64,000 nt of DNA from Paenibacillus sp. FSL R10-2782 (GCF_038592985.1 NZ_CP151951.1:5310501-5374500); one strand, 5' to 3'. Counted from the stretch's first letter, positions 44,154 through 53,397 are shown. The notes: a model not told the origin generated them from the letters alone. A program made the numbers and translations.

Positions 44154-45482
44154 TTACATTCCTATCGATTGATCCTTGCCTGCAATAGCTGCCTGGCCAA
44201 CCTCCTCTTCCTGTTCTTTACGAACATTCATCCGGTCGATAATTTTCAGGAATGGGAACCAGATGACAAAGACGACAACCATATTAAACAGTTGCAGCAG
44301 TCCACCCGCCAGGGAACCCGTACCCATCATTCCGCTAAAGAACAATGGCATCGTCCAGGGAACCTGTATCCCATTCGGTGGAGGCACAATTCCGGTAGAC
44401 ATGGCAAAGTAAGTAATCAGCGTAACAATCATTGGTGAAATCACCCAAGGAACAAAAATCAATGGATTCATCACAATGGGCAGACCGAATATGACGGGTT
44501 CGTTAACATTGAACAAGCCCGGTCCAAGGGCCAGCTTACTGACCTGCTTCATTTGCTTGCTCTTGAGGAAGAATAGAATCGAGAGCACCACGGCCAGTGT
44601 CATACCTGTACCGCCGATGCCTACCGTATAAATATCAACGAATTGCTTCGTGATAATATGCGGTAATTCTGCTCCCTTGGAGTACGCTTCATAATTTTCC
44701 AGTGCCAGCGTGTTCCAGATCGGGTCCATAACCGAGTTGATAATAATTTGACCATGAAGCCCGAAGAACCATAAGAGCTGGACAAAGAAAACAGCAATCA
44801 AGGTAGGGATAATTCCACTGCCCAAATGTACCAGCGGTGCCTGAACGGCATGATAAATCAAGTCATGCAGATTATTGTGAAGCGTCAAAGTGACCACTAC
44901 GTTGATGATTAAAAATATGCCCAGCGTAATACACGCAGGCAGCAATGCGGCAAAGGACTTGGCAACTGCTGGCGGAACGCCTGGAGGCATTTTAATAACA
45001 ATCTTCTTCTGCGTCACCTTTCGGTAAATCTCAGCCGCGATAAAAGCGACGATCATCCCGAGGAACATGCCCTTGGCCCCGATCCGGTCGACAGGAATGA
45101 CCCCGGCAATCGTGGCGCCGCTTTCTTGTGTCAGCACAAACGGAGTCAGCATCAGGAAGCTGGCCAAAGCGATCATGCCGCCAAATATCGGTTCGACCTT
45201 ATAACTTCGGGATAGATAATATCCAATCCCGACGACCACGAACATAGTCATGATGTTCAGTGTTGCATTAGGCGCAATATTCAGCAGATTCTGAAAAGTC
45301 GTCAGATTGCCCTCGCCCATCCACCCTTTTAGAAACGGCAGATTAATAATAACAACGATAATGGAGCCAAAAACCGTTAATGGAAATGACAGCATAAATG
45401 CATCACGCAGTACAGTAAGATAGCGGTTGTTGTTCAGTTTACCGGCAATAGGTATTAAAATTTGGCTTAATTTTTCAAACAA
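44154..45482 (-). CDS. celB: PTS cellobiose/lichenan-family EIIC permease
   Basis: 442 residues from TTG 45482 (GGGGAGGAATAGG upstream). About ten helices. Family motifs: FEKLSQILIPIAGKLNNNRYL at the start (given here in parts), WFFGLHGQIIINSV, NVNEPVIFGLPIVMNP, and GTGSLAGGLLQL near the end. It forms the sugar channel for the EIIB and EIIA proteins encoded just upstream and hands over sugar phosphate to the GH1 enzyme encoded 59 bases downstream. Confidence 0.92.
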   Translation of the reverse strand: MFEKLSQILIPIAGKLNNNRYLTVLRDAFMLSFPLTVFGSIIVVIINLPFLKGWMGEGNLTTFQNLLNIAPNATLNIMTMFVVVGIGYYLSRSYKVEPIFGGMIALASFLMLTPFVLTQESGATIAGVIPVDRIGAKGMFLGMIVAFIAAEIYRKVTQKKIVIKMPPGVPPAVAKSFAALLPACITLGIFLIINVVVTLTLHNNLHDLIYHAVQAPLVHLGSGIIPTLIAVFFVQLLWFFGLHGQIIINSVMDPIWNTLALENYEAYSKGAELPHIITKQFVDIYTVGIGGTGMTLAVVLSILFFLKSKQMKQVSKLALGPGLFNVNEPVIFGLPIVMNPLIFVPWVISPMIVTLITYFAMSTGIVPPPNGIQVPWTMPLFFSGMMGTGSLAGGLLQLFNMVVVFVIWFPFLKIIDRMNVRKEQEEEVGQAAIAGKDQSIGM

Positions 45483-45567
45483 AGCCTATTCCTCCCCGCG
45501 AAGTAACTTGCATCAGGTTTGTTGCAAAATTCTTATGTCCCGAATTTCACAAACTCTTGTGTACAGA

Positions 45568-45900
45568 TTATAAATTTCTGGATTTGAAAAGCTCCAGCAG
45601 CTCTTGGACCAGATCCTTCATGGTAACCGTGGACATGAGATGATCCTCCGCATGCATCAGAAGGAGCGACAAAGGAGTTGGGGTTCCTCCGGCTTCATTC
45701 TTCACCATTTGAAAATGGATATCATGCGCAGCGCGCAAATCCTGCTTCGCCTGCTTAATAAGATCGTCTGCACCCTCCGTGTTCTCATTCCGGTATTCGC
45801 TCAGCGCCTGAATCACCTTACTGCGAGCGCTTCCACTATGCAGAATGAGTTGGAAACTAATTTGCTCTTCCGTCAGATCGGCTATATTGACTTTATCCAT
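45568..45900 (-). CDS. celC: PTS lactose/cellobiose-family EIIA
   Basis: 110 residues, a three-helix bundle with the phospho-carrier His in LLLMHAEDHLMSTV. The start overlaps the end of the EIIB gene by eight bases. It passes phosphate from HPr to EIIB. Confidence 0.9.
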   Translation of the reverse strand: MDKVNIADLTEEQISFQLILHSGSARSKVIQALSEYRNENTEGADDLIKQAKQDLRAAHDIHFQMVKNEAGGTPTPLSLLLMHAEDHLMSTVTMKDLVQELLELFKSRNL

Positions 45901-46210
45901 TTTTACGTTCCACCAGCTTCAAAGCCTGTTCATAGACTTTCTTGCCGTCCACCAGTCCGTACGCCATCATGTCGATCACTTCAACATGGATACCGTATTG
46001 AGCAGCTTCCTTTTGCAGCTGTCCTTTAAGAAAACTCATTTGCGGTCCGATCAATACCGCGTCCGCCTTAGCCATTTCTTCTGTCGCCTGATCTTGACCT
46101 ACTGCCCAAATTTCAGCCTCGTCCCCAATGGACTTGGCATAATCCTGCATTTTGGTAACCAGCAAACTTGTAGACATACCCGAGCTGCAAGCCAGTAAAA
46201 TATTCTTCAT
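45893..46210 (-). CDS. celA: PTS lactose/cellobiose-family EIIB
   Basis: 105 residues from ATG 46210 behind GGAAGGAACAATC. The phosphorylated Cys lies in the N-terminal loop ILLACSSGMSTSLLV. It is the first gene of the operon EIIB-EIIA-EIIC-GH1. Confidence 0.92.
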   Translation of the reverse strand: MKNILLACSSGMSTSLLVTKMQDYAKSIGDEAEIWAVGQDQATEEMAKADAVLIGPQMSFLKGQLQKEAAQYGIHVEVIDMMAYGLVDGKKVYEQALKLVERKNG

Positions 46211-46252
46211 GATTGTTCCTTCCCTTCAAGGTCTGATTGAATGCTTACTACC

Positions 46253-46266
46253 AGAAAACGTTTACA
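46253..46266 (-). promoter_or_regulatory. cre-like box upstream of the PTS operon
   Basis: Minus strand TGTAAACGTTTTCT, one mismatch (last base) to TGNAANCGNTNNCA, 43 bases before the EIIB start. Confidence 0.55.
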
Positions 46267-46295
46267 GCGTAATTATAAATCCGCTTTTTTGATTT

Positions 46296-46324
46296 GTCTA
46301 TACATTTAATTTATATGTATAGAC
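46296..46324. promoter_or_regulatory. Double HutC/GntR operator
   Basis: GTCTATACAT and ATGTATAGAC are perfect inverted arms separated by nine bases. Each contains the HutC-class box GTNTANAC (GTCTATAC, GTATAGAC), and their centres lie 21 bases apart, i.e. two DNA turns on the same face. It is the obvious target for the UTRA regulator encoded at 41756-42466. Confidence 0.65.
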
Positions 46325-46664
46325 TTTTTTTAAAATGACAATTCGTCCTGCTTTATTTTTAAAATGAATGCGTCGATCTCTTTTCTTAAATCTGTCAATA
46401 ACTATCGGACTTCACAATAGTAGGACGAGGCTGTGTTTTGTCCATCTAAGCTCAGGCTGGATGTCATATGGACGAGAATGAAAGCGATGTATTATTAACA
46501 GAAATTAAGGATAAATAAACCAATTAAACCACATAATATGGATATAATTTTCTATGGACTCAACCGCTAACGAGTACAAGTATCCGTGCTGCTTGAGCTG
46601 GCTGTGAACCGTTCCCCGAAAAAGCTGGAGGGCATCACGCCGGTGATTACCGTAAAATAAAAAT

Positions 46665-46695
46665 CCGCCCGCAACAGGGAATAAACTGTGGGCGG
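46665..46695 (-). terminator. Terminator of the sucrose phosphorylase operon
   Basis: Minus strand CCGCCCACA / TGCGGGCGG stem followed by ATTTTTATTTT. Confidence 0.75.
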
Positions 46696-46761
46696 GCGGC
46701 TGAATAACCGTGCAGGACATTATATTCTGTTATGCTCTTAGAATCCGATGCGTCCTATCAG

Positions 46762-48216
46762 TTAAACGCCTGTCAGACGTACAAGGGATCCTTTTTCCAG
46801 ATCTACATAATCAATTGTAAATGCATGGGTCCGCACGTTGGCTTTCAGAAGGGCACGATAGCTCCCTTTTTCCCATTGGATTTCCAACTGATCGGAATTT
46901 CCAGCTTCTATAATTTTGATTTCACCATCAAAAGCAGGATAGGAATTGCGGAATTTCATCAACTGAAACAATCGCTTCATAACGGGTCTTTCCAGGTTTT
47001 CAATGACTTCCTCCTGGGAATAGTAATGCCGATTAATGTTACGACCTACCTTCGTTTCTTCCAATAGCGCGATGTCATTTTCACCTGCCAGCAGTCCTAC
47101 ATAATAGACTTGGGGGATGCCCGGTGCAAAAAACTGAATGGCTCTTGCCAGTACATAGGCATCATCGTTGTTGCCAAGTGCTGAATAGTACGTGCAGTTG
47201 AGTTGATAGATATCCAGGTTATTATAGGCAGCCGTATTGTATACCCTTTTGATGTTAGCTCCCTTGGAGAACAAATTATTTTTGGTCTCTTCGATCTCTT
47301 CATCCGTCATTAAGTCCTTGGCATCCACTACTCCAATTCCATCATGAGTATCCAGCGTAGTAAATTGCTTTCTCGGACAGATGTTCAGCCAGTGAGTGAG
47401 ACGCTCGCTATTACCGCTATACAGTGTGTGCAGCACTAGCATAGGCAGGGCAAAATCGTAAACCCAATGATCCTTTTCAGCAAGCTTCAACTGAATGGAG
47501 TAATGTTCATGAATCTCCGGCAGAACATCGACGCCGTAAGGCTTCAACATCTCCTGTGCTTCACCGAGCATGTCCCAAATTTCAGGCTCCACGAAAAAAC
47601 AATTGGTTCCTCTTTTTTTGGTAGCATATGCAAAAGCATCAAGTCGGATGATCGAAGCGCCCTTTTCAGCCAGATGAATCAGGTTTTCTCTGACAAATTG
47701 CTGGGTCACGTCCGAGTGCAGATTAAGATCCACCTGTTCCTCATCAAAGGTACACCATACCTTTTCCGTCGTACCATCCCTAAACTCGACATCAATATAA
47801 GGCGCACGTGGCTTTCTTTTATAAATCAAATCCACTTCTTCCTGAGTAGGCTCTCCATTCGGCCAAAAATCCTTGTATCGGATAAACAAGTCGGCATACG
47901 GCGAAGCGTCTTTATGTTGGATAAAGTCCTGAAAATACGCCGAGCTGCGGGAGATATGATTAATCATAAAATCAAACATGAGGTAAAAATCCTGAGACAG
48001 CCGTTCAATATCCTCCCAGTCACCAAAGGGTGCATCAACGCTCTCATAGGTCATCGGAGCAAAGCCACGGTCTGCCGAAGACGGATAAAAAGGAAGCAAA
48101 TGGACGCCACCGATCACCTGTTTAAAATGGTCGTTCAGCAGTTCTCCCAGCTCTTTCAAATTCTTCCCCATGCTGTCTGCATAAGTGATCAGCATAATTT
48201 CATTTTTGATGGACAT
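46762..48216 (-). CDS. gtfA: Sucrose phosphorylase, GH13 subfamily 18
   Basis: 484 residues from ATG 48216 (GGGAGAAACC upstream). Typical start of the family, LITYADSMGKNLKELGELL and GGVHLLPFYPSSADRGFAP. Nucleophile Asp in SIIRLDAFAY, acid Glu in DVLPEIHEHY, and third Asp in TLDTHDGIG. No signal peptide. It splits sucrose with phosphate into glucose-1-phosphate and fructose; the sucrose-6'-phosphate variant cannot be excluded. It is the last gene after a GPH transporter and an esterase-like hydrolase on the same strand, with a LacI regulator further upstream. Confidence 0.92.
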   Translation of the reverse strand: MSIKNEIMLITYADSMGKNLKELGELLNDHFKQVIGGVHLLPFYPSSADRGFAPMTYESVDAPFGDWEDIERLSQDFYLMFDFMINHISRSSAYFQDFIQHKDASPYADLFIRYKDFWPNGEPTQEEVDLIYKRKPRAPYIDVEFRDGTTEKVWCTFDEEQVDLNLHSDVTQQFVRENLIHLAEKGASIIRLDAFAYATKKRGTNCFFVEPEIWDMLGEAQEMLKPYGVDVLPEIHEHYSIQLKLAEKDHWVYDFALPMLVLHTLYSGNSERLTHWLNICPRKQFTTLDTHDGIGVVDAKDLMTDEEIEETKNNLFSKGANIKRVYNTAAYNNLDIYQLNCTYYSALGNNDDAYVLARAIQFFAPGIPQVYYVGLLAGENDIALLEETKVGRNINRHYYSQEEVIENLERPVMKRLFQLMKFRNSYPAFDGEIKIIEAGNSDQLEIQWEKGSYRALLKANVRTHAFTIDYVDLEKGSLVRLTGV

Positions 48217-48254
48217 GATGGTTTCTCCCCTGTTCTCCCGCTGTGGGATATCTA

Positions 48255-49037
48255 TTATTTAGCGTTCTTTTCAAAAAAATCTAACGTATTTCTGAACAAC
48301 TGTTCCCGATGAGGTACATTTCCCCATGAATGGTCGGCACCTTCAATGATCTGAATGCCAATGGGCTGTGAATAGGCTTGTTCATATTGATAGGCATATT
48401 GGATAGGCGCTATAAAGTCCTGATCTCCATGTATAATGGCGACATTCCCTTTAAAACTTGAGGCTCTGGTGTAAATATCCAAGCTGGCTACGTCCTCAAT
48501 GAATCCCGGTCCAAGACGTAAACTGTTGAAATCAAAGTACCCTTGCTGATCCATAGACGAAATGGATTGTCCCTGAATCGTTTTGTTGTTATTGATTTCG
48601 TCGGTTACGGTTGCCGCAGGGGACCACATACATAAAGAGTGAATGTCTTTAGACAAATCACCAGCTACTATACTGGCAACTACACTCCCTAAGCTCATAC
48701 CCATTAGACTGACACGGGAGGGGTCCACAAATTCCAACTGTCGGACAAAGTTAACGATGGCCTTTCCCTCTTCCACCTCTCTAGAAATGGTCACGTCGTA
48801 AAAATCTCCCTCGCTTTCGCCATGCCCTCCAAAATCAAACCGCACAGCTGCAATCCCTTGCTTTTCAAGAAGGCGTGAAATTTGAACAAATGAGTAAAAG
48901 TATTCGATCCGGTTAGCCCCGAATCCATGAAACATAATGACCGTAGGGTATTTGCCGCCCTTGAGGGTCTCAGGAATATGAGCTGTCCCTCTTAGCGTCA
49001 ACCCATGAACAGAAGTTTCAATATATTGTAATGACAT
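48255..49037 (-). CDS. Alpha/beta hydrolase, esterase-like
   Basis: 260 residues from ATG 49037 (GAGGTGG upstream; a GTG at 49046 is inside the ribosome site). Oxyanion HGFGANR, nucleophile Ser in LMGMSLGSVV, and His in EGADHSWGN. No export signal, so it works in the cytoplasm. It resembles the cinnamoyl/feruloyl-esterase-like branch (EstB/LJ0536-type). Position between a sugar symporter and sucrose phosphorylase suggests it removes acyl groups from imported acylated sucrose or a similar glycoside (inference). Confidence 0.85.
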   Translation of the reverse strand: MSLQYIETSVHGLTLRGTAHIPETLKGGKYPTVIMFHGFGANRIEYFYSFVQISRLLEKQGIAAVRFDFGGHGESEGDFYDVTISREVEEGKAIVNFVRQLEFVDPSRVSLMGMSLGSVVASIVAGDLSKDIHSLCMWSPAATVTDEINNNKTIQGQSISSMDQQGYFDFNSLRLGPGFIEDVASLDIYTRASSFKGNVAIIHGDQDFIAPIQYAYQYEQAYSQPIGIQIIEGADHSWGNVPHREQLFRNTLDFFEKNAK

Positions 49038-49083
49038 GACAGCCACCTCAATCTCAAATTTTTTTGAATATGAATATGTTAAG

Positions 49084-50427
49084 TTACTGAGCCGCTCTTC
49101 TTTCAGTCAGCTCTGCACGCATTTGGCTTTGGACAAAGTCAATCCGGTACATATAAATGAAGAGCATACATATCGCAAATGCAATCGCAGGAATCCAGAC
49201 AAAATTAGTTGTAATGGCCTGCAATGCAGATTCTGTCTGCACCATGTTAGCTACAAACCCTCCCTTAGCCAGAATTTTGGATGTTAAGGCTCCTGCAATC
49301 CCTGCGCCAAACTGAATTCCGATCGTTCCGGCTGCCGTTAACAGACCTTGAGCTCTGACACCAAACTTCCATTCTCCAAAATCGACGGTATCGGCAAACA
49401 TAACAAAAACCGTACTTTGCGCAGCCCCCAAACCAAACGATCCCAGAGCAACACCAAACAGTGTAAGAGCAACAGAAGGCTCCATCGAACCCATCCACAT
49501 CACAATCTGTCCCAGAATACTGATCAGCAACCCGATCAAAACCAGATTTCGGTTCTTCATTTTCTTCACAATAAATGGAACTAGCAACATACCGATGATC
49601 ATGGCACCTGCATTAATCCCATTGGCAAGCGAGCTCATTCCTTCGTTTCCCATATTGTATTTAAAGAAGAATATCATGGTAGATCCTTTGGCCACCACGC
49701 CGATAAAGATCACAAAATTAGTCAGTGCAAGCATCCACCATGGAAAATTGGGCAAGAGCGCCTTAATGCTGTCTCGGAAAGGAACCGGTTTACCCTGATC
49801 ATATTGAACACGCTCTCTCGTATTCCTAAACGTTAATAGAAACATAATTACGGATAACACGGAGAATATCCCCATGGTGAATATAAATCCTTTTTGGTTC
49901 GTCCCCCCTCCAAAAAAAATGACCAATGGAAGAGCAACCACACCTGATACCAACACACCAATCTGTCCACCGATATTACGAAACATATTGGCCGAGCTTC
50001 TTTCCAGTGGATTCGCAGTGAGACTCGGTAGCATCGCCGAAATAGGTACATTGATACCTGCAAAGATAATGTTCAGTAAAATGTAGGTAATATAGGCATA
50101 AGCCAGTTTATAAGAATCATCGAAATAACCTACAGCAAAAGACAGCACCGTGATCATCCCGAATGGAATTGCCAACCATAGAAACCAGGGCCGTGCTTTA
50201 CCATACTTTGAATTGGTTCTATCAATGAGAATCCCGAAGATCGGACTGGCAAAGGCATCGAGTACACGGACAATTAAAAACAACAGACCGACAGATTCGA
50301 GACTTAGTCCTGCAACATCGGTGTAGTAAAACATGAGATATGTTGAAACAACAGTGAATACCAAATTGTAAGCGGTATCACTCATTCCATAGCTTAACTT
50401 CTCTTTGAGGCTTAACTTATTGCTCAT
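49084..50427 (-). CDS. GPH-family glycoside symporter
   Basis: 447 residues from ATG 50427 behind AAGGGGACGAAG. About twelve helices and GPH motifs: LSYGMSDTAYNLVF, DAFASPIFGILIDRTNSKYG (split), FADTVDFGEWKFGVRAQGL. It is the first gene of the operon controlled by a promoter at 50500-50527 with a palindromic operator just downstream. Likely substrate is sucrose or an acylated/aryl alpha-glucoside (inference from the downstream enzymes). Confidence 0.9.
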   Translation of the reverse strand: MSNKLSLKEKLSYGMSDTAYNLVFTVVSTYLMFYYTDVAGLSLESVGLLFLIVRVLDAFASPIFGILIDRTNSKYGKARPWFLWLAIPFGMITVLSFAVGYFDDSYKLAYAYITYILLNIIFAGINVPISAMLPSLTANPLERSSANMFRNIGGQIGVLVSGVVALPLVIFFGGGTNQKGFIFTMGIFSVLSVIMFLLTFRNTRERVQYDQGKPVPFRDSIKALLPNFPWWMLALTNFVIFIGVVAKGSTMIFFFKYNMGNEGMSSLANGINAGAMIIGMLLVPFIVKKMKNRNLVLIGLLISILGQIVMWMGSMEPSVALTLFGVALGSFGLGAAQSTVFVMFADTVDFGEWKFGVRAQGLLTAAGTIGIQFGAGIAGALTSKILAKGGFVANMVQTESALQAITTNFVWIPAIAFAICMLFIYMYRIDFVQSQMRAELTERRAAQ

Positions 50428-50466
50428 CTTCTTCGTCCCCTTATGTGAGATTCACGTTGCAAGTAA

Positions 50467-50485
50467 AGCGTTTTCAGAAAACGTT
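50467..50485 (-). promoter_or_regulatory. Palindromic operator, LacI-type and cre-like
   Basis: AGCGTTTTC-A-GAAAACGTT is an inverted repeat with central CG steps typical of LacI-family operators. It lies ~15 bases downstream of the -10 box, so bound repressor would block initiation or elongation. The same bases also resemble a cre site. Confidence 0.65.
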
Positions 50486-50499
50486 CTATAATAATTTAT

Positions 50500-50527
50500 A
50501 TTATATACTAAAGGATTGACATGTCAA
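50500..50527 (-). promoter_or_regulatory. Sigma-A promoter of the sucrose operon
   Basis: Minus strand TTGACA (50522-50527), 16-base spacer and TATAAT (50500-50505): a near-consensus promoter upstream of the operator. Confidence 0.75.
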
Positions 50528-50558
50528 ACGATTGACATAATTTTTTTCAAAAAAATAA

Positions 50559-50597
50559 ATGACCGTTACCCAACAAAAGAAATAGGGGAACGGCCAT
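50559..50597 (-). terminator. Terminator of the LacI regulator gene
   Basis: TGGCCGTTCCCC / GGGTAACGGTCA stem followed by ATTTATTTTTTT on the minus strand. Confidence 0.8.
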
Positions 50598-50601
50598 CAT
50601 T

Positions 50602-51585
50602 CTAGGTTGTCTGCCCAAGGATCAAATGAACAGGGAGCAGCGGATTTAAGTCCCCCGTGTAATCCTGTCCATTAATTCGTTTGTTCAAAATTTCTACAGC
50701 TTGCCGGGCCATTTGCTGAATGGGCTGACGAATGGTGGTTAACTGTGGCATAAAGGCTTGGGCCGTCTCTGTCCCATCATATCCAACAACTTTCAACGTT
50801 TCCGGCACACGTCTACCTGTCTTCAAGGCTTCAAAATAAACGTTTGCCGCCAAGATATCATCACTCGCAAAAATACCATCCACATCTGGATGCTCACTAA
50901 AAATCTGATGAATGATTTGTTTATATAATTCTTGATCAAAAGACCTTGGGACTTCGTAAAAAATGGACTCCAACCCGTGATTCTCCATCGTTTTTTGGTA
51001 GGCCTCCAAACGCAAATGTGTATCGGTTTGCAGCATATACGGCCCATTGATATGAATGATTTTTTGACAGCCTTTATGAATTAAATGTTCCGTTGCCAGC
51101 TTCCCACCCAAATAATTATCCGAAGAAACGACAACCGCCTCTTCAGAAATATACTGGTCAATGGAGACAATCGGGAATGAAGAGTTTACTCGATCAAATA
51201 CCCCCCTGTTATGACTGCCGACAATAATTCCATCCACTTGGTTCCGCAGCAGCATACTCAAATAATTGGCTTCCTTCTCTGCACTTTTCAAACTGTTGCA
51301 CAAAAAAACTTTATACCCCAGTTCCTCGCAAGCGAGTTCAATATGAAATATTAACTCGGCATAAAAGGGGTTACTCACCGTTGGGAAAATCAATCCTATA
51401 ATGTTGCTTTGTTTGGATAATAGCGATCTGGCCATTTCGTTCGGTACATAGTTCAGCTCTTTCATAGCGTCGTATACTAACGAACGTGTTTTTTCACTGA
51501 TATATCCCCTGTTATTCATAACTCTGGAAACCGTCGTTGGAGAAACACCCGCACGCTTTGCTACATCTTCTATTTTTGGTTTCAA
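50602..51585 (-). CDS. LacI-family transcriptional regulator
   Basis: 327 residues from TTG 51585 (GGAGG eight bases upstream); an ATG at 51606 is on the ribosome site side and less likely. N-terminal LacI HTH (KIEDVAKRAGVSPTTVSRVMN) and hinge (YVPNEMARSLLS), then a periplasmic-binding-like core (IIGLIFPTVSNPFYAELI; GIFASDDILAANVYFEALK). It is encoded immediately upstream of the GPH/esterase/sucrose phosphorylase operon and has its own terminator, so it is the likely repressor acting at 50467-50485. Confidence 0.92.
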   Translation of the reverse strand: MKPKIEDVAKRAGVSPTTVSRVMNNRGYISEKTRSLVYDAMKELNYVPNEMARSLLSKQSNIIGLIFPTVSNPFYAELIFHIELACEELGYKVFLCNSLKSAEKEANYLSMLLRNQVDGIIVGSHNRGVFDRVNSSFPIVSIDQYISEEAVVVSSDNYLGGKLATEHLIHKGCQKIIHINGPYMLQTDTHLRLEAYQKTMENHGLESIFYEVPRSFDQELYKQIIHQIFSEHPDVDGIFASDDILAANVYFEALKTGRRVPETLKVVGYDGTETAQAFMPQLTTIRQPIQQMARQAVEILNKRINGQDYTGDLNPLLPVHLILGQTT

Positions 51586-52098
51586 TGGATTAGCCTCCGT
51601 AAGCATAAGAAAATTCTAGGGTTATTTTATGGTTCTCAAATATTCACATGCCATAATTCTAACGAAAGTTTGAAAATGTCTCCACTTAATTATTTTTATA
51701 TCCCGAGGGTCCACAGACGGGGAATAACGGAATTGTGAAACGCATCTTATTACCTACGATCCATACGGGAAGGATTCATCAAAGGCCGCTGTATGAATAC
51801 GAACGTAGAAACTGTGCGGGCAGGCAGGTATTCTTCGAAAAAAGAGAGAACTGTATATCGTCAGGTTTGGAAAAAAATGAAATAGACTGGCAGCTATATG
51901 CGCTGCTGGCGGTGATGCTCCATGAGCTGACCTCCTCCCGCATTCAGAAGATATCGCAAACCATTTTATATCTTCCACATTTTATTTCCTAGGTTATTAT
52001 TAGCGGCATCATCTATCAGGTGTTTGCCACGCACTACGGTATCGTCAATCTGCTCCACTGGAATTAGAAATCTCACAAAACGAAGGAGTGTGTTTATC
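51586..52098. other. Intergenic region with a possible gene remnant
   Basis: About 500 bases with promoters for the LacI gene and the secreted protein gene. A plus-strand segment at 51993-52067 reads VIISGIIYQVFATHYGIVNL followed by LHWN and a stop. It has protein-like composition but is preceded by a stop codon, so it looks like the end of a lost membrane-protein gene. Confidence 0.4.
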
Positions 52099-53181
52099 AT
52101 GTGGAAAAAAGGAAGCAAAGCAGTAGCAGCGGTTATCATTCTGGGGGCGACCCTGATCGCACCCGCTGTGGCTCCATCCAAGGCAGCAGCAGCGGGTCTG
52201 AGCGCATTCGAGCAATCCAGACTTGCGGAATACTGGTCGCCTGTACTGTATCAGGATGTAGGAAACAACCCCGAGGGGGATATTCCGATTCCTGTAAACT
52301 TTGACGGCGACTGGTCAGGGCTAAACAACTGGGATAATATCGGCAAGTATGCCAAAGGCAGCAGTTTACCCTTGAAGCCAAGCGTGTATTGGTCGGTCGT
52401 GGAATCAGATACCCACTATTTCATCGGCTATGATCTGTTCTACGCTACACATGATCCACGAGGGACGCTGGGCGATCATGAAAATGACATGGAAGGCATG
52501 ATGTTCACGATCCGCAAGCCAGGCACAGCCAAAAAAGACGGCACCAAGGTGACCAATCCGAACGGCGAGCTGGAATTGGCTTTGATGCCGAGACACGCCA
52601 AGCTGGGCATGTATGGCCCTGCCAACAAGGCGGTTCAGTATGATCCGGGAATGAGTTCAGTTTACTATGACAGCAACTTCACCACCGAAACGAGCGCCTC
52701 CGGCACTCATCCCTTGGTATACAGTGCGCAAAATGACGAGTCCTTCCTCGAATCGGACGGTGATTTCGGACACGCGCTCAAGCCTTACAACGGCAAAGGC
52801 GCCAAAGGCAAATCCGGCTACGTCTTTCAGGCCGGAACTCCGGTGAATCTCAACGCCTCCGGTGGACAGCTATGGGACTCCAAAATCGGTAATTTTGACG
52901 ATAGCAAGCGTATGGGGTACGAACTGATCCCGCTGGAAACCTCGCTGTGGCCACTGCGGAACGATTTTACGCTGGACCTGTGGAGCAGCTACGGCACGTT
53001 CAAGGGCGACAATGGCCGCGCCAACGCCGCTAATGCGCCATGGGGCTGGAGCTTCGAGAACTACCGTGATTTGGGATCAGGTCGGATGCTGTATGATCCT
53101 GCCTACCTGGTGGACAAGCTCTTTGACGGATTGGGTGAATTTTCGTTGACCTACCGCACTAATCCGTACAGCGCACAATGA
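52099..53181 (+). CDS. Secreted protein of unknown function (Vps62-like?)
   Basis: 360 residues from ATG 52099 (AAGGAG ten bases upstream). Signal peptide AVAAVIILGATLIAPAVAPS...AAA. The mature part starts LSAFEQSRLAEYWSPVLYQD and contains a His/Asp-rich block (HYFIGYDLFYATHDPRG, then DHENDMEG) that could bind metal. Also ELIPLETSLWPLRND and APWGWSFENYRDLGSGRMLY. The overall pattern resembles Vps62-type or NPP1-like secreted proteins, but the match is by eye and weak. Composition is like the other exported enzymes of this strain. Confidence 0.75.
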   Translation: MWKKGSKAVAAVIILGATLIAPAVAPSKAAAAGLSAFEQSRLAEYWSPVLYQDVGNNPEGDIPIPVNFDGDWSGLNNWDNIGKYAKGSSLPLKPSVYWSVVESDTHYFIGYDLFYATHDPRGTLGDHENDMEGMMFTIRKPGTAKKDGTKVTNPNGELELALMPRHAKLGMYGPANKAVQYDPGMSSVYYDSNFTTETSASGTHPLVYSAQNDESFLESDGDFGHALKPYNGKGAKGKSGYVFQAGTPVNLNASGGQLWDSKIGNFDDSKRMGYELIPLETSLWPLRNDFTLDLWSSYGTFKGDNGRANAANAPWGWSFENYRDLGSGRMLYDPAYLVDKLFDGLGEFSLTYRTNPYSAQ

Positions 53182-53209
53182 ATGAATATGTCATTCTATC
53201 CTACCATGT

Positions 53210-53338
53210 GGTAATTACGATCTGCTGGATCGTTTGATTATGGAGTTGGAGACAGAAGGCTTGCGGGTAACGGAGATCAAGGTGTCATATGAGTTTATGC
53301 GTAACGGCAATTCGCTGCCGAGCATCCGAAAAACTTAG
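53210..53338 (+). pseudogene. Short gene fragment
   Basis: A 42-codon frame, GNYDLLDRLIMELETEGLRV followed by TEIKVSYEFMRNG, has good protein character but no start codon or ribosome site. It looks like the carboxyl end of a lost gene. Family not identified. Confidence 0.3.
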
Positions 53339-53354
53339 CTGCAAAATTTAGATA

Positions 53355-53397
53355 GGAAAGGGAACAAGCGTTGACTTGCTCCCTTTCTGTTTTTTTG
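53355..53397 (+). terminator. Terminator
   Basis: AAAGGGAACAAG-CGTTGA-CTTGCTCCCTTT then CTGTTTTTTT. Confidence 0.85.

Larger units (their letters stand above)
46211..46761. other. Intergenic control region between PTS operon and sucrose phosphorylase gene
   Basis: Contains a cre-like box (46253-46266), two HutC-type operators (46296-46324) and the sucrose phosphorylase terminator (46665-46695). The minus-strand 71-codon frame at 46505-46720 runs through that terminator and is not counted as a gene. Confidence 0.6.

Noticed and set aside
46505..46720. 71-codon minus-strand frame
   Set aside because: Runs through the sucrose phosphorylase terminator stem; no ribosome site.
51735..51992. 85-codon plus-strand frame between LacI and the secreted protein gene
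   Set aside because: GTG start without ribosome site and no domain; the antisense frames look no worse.
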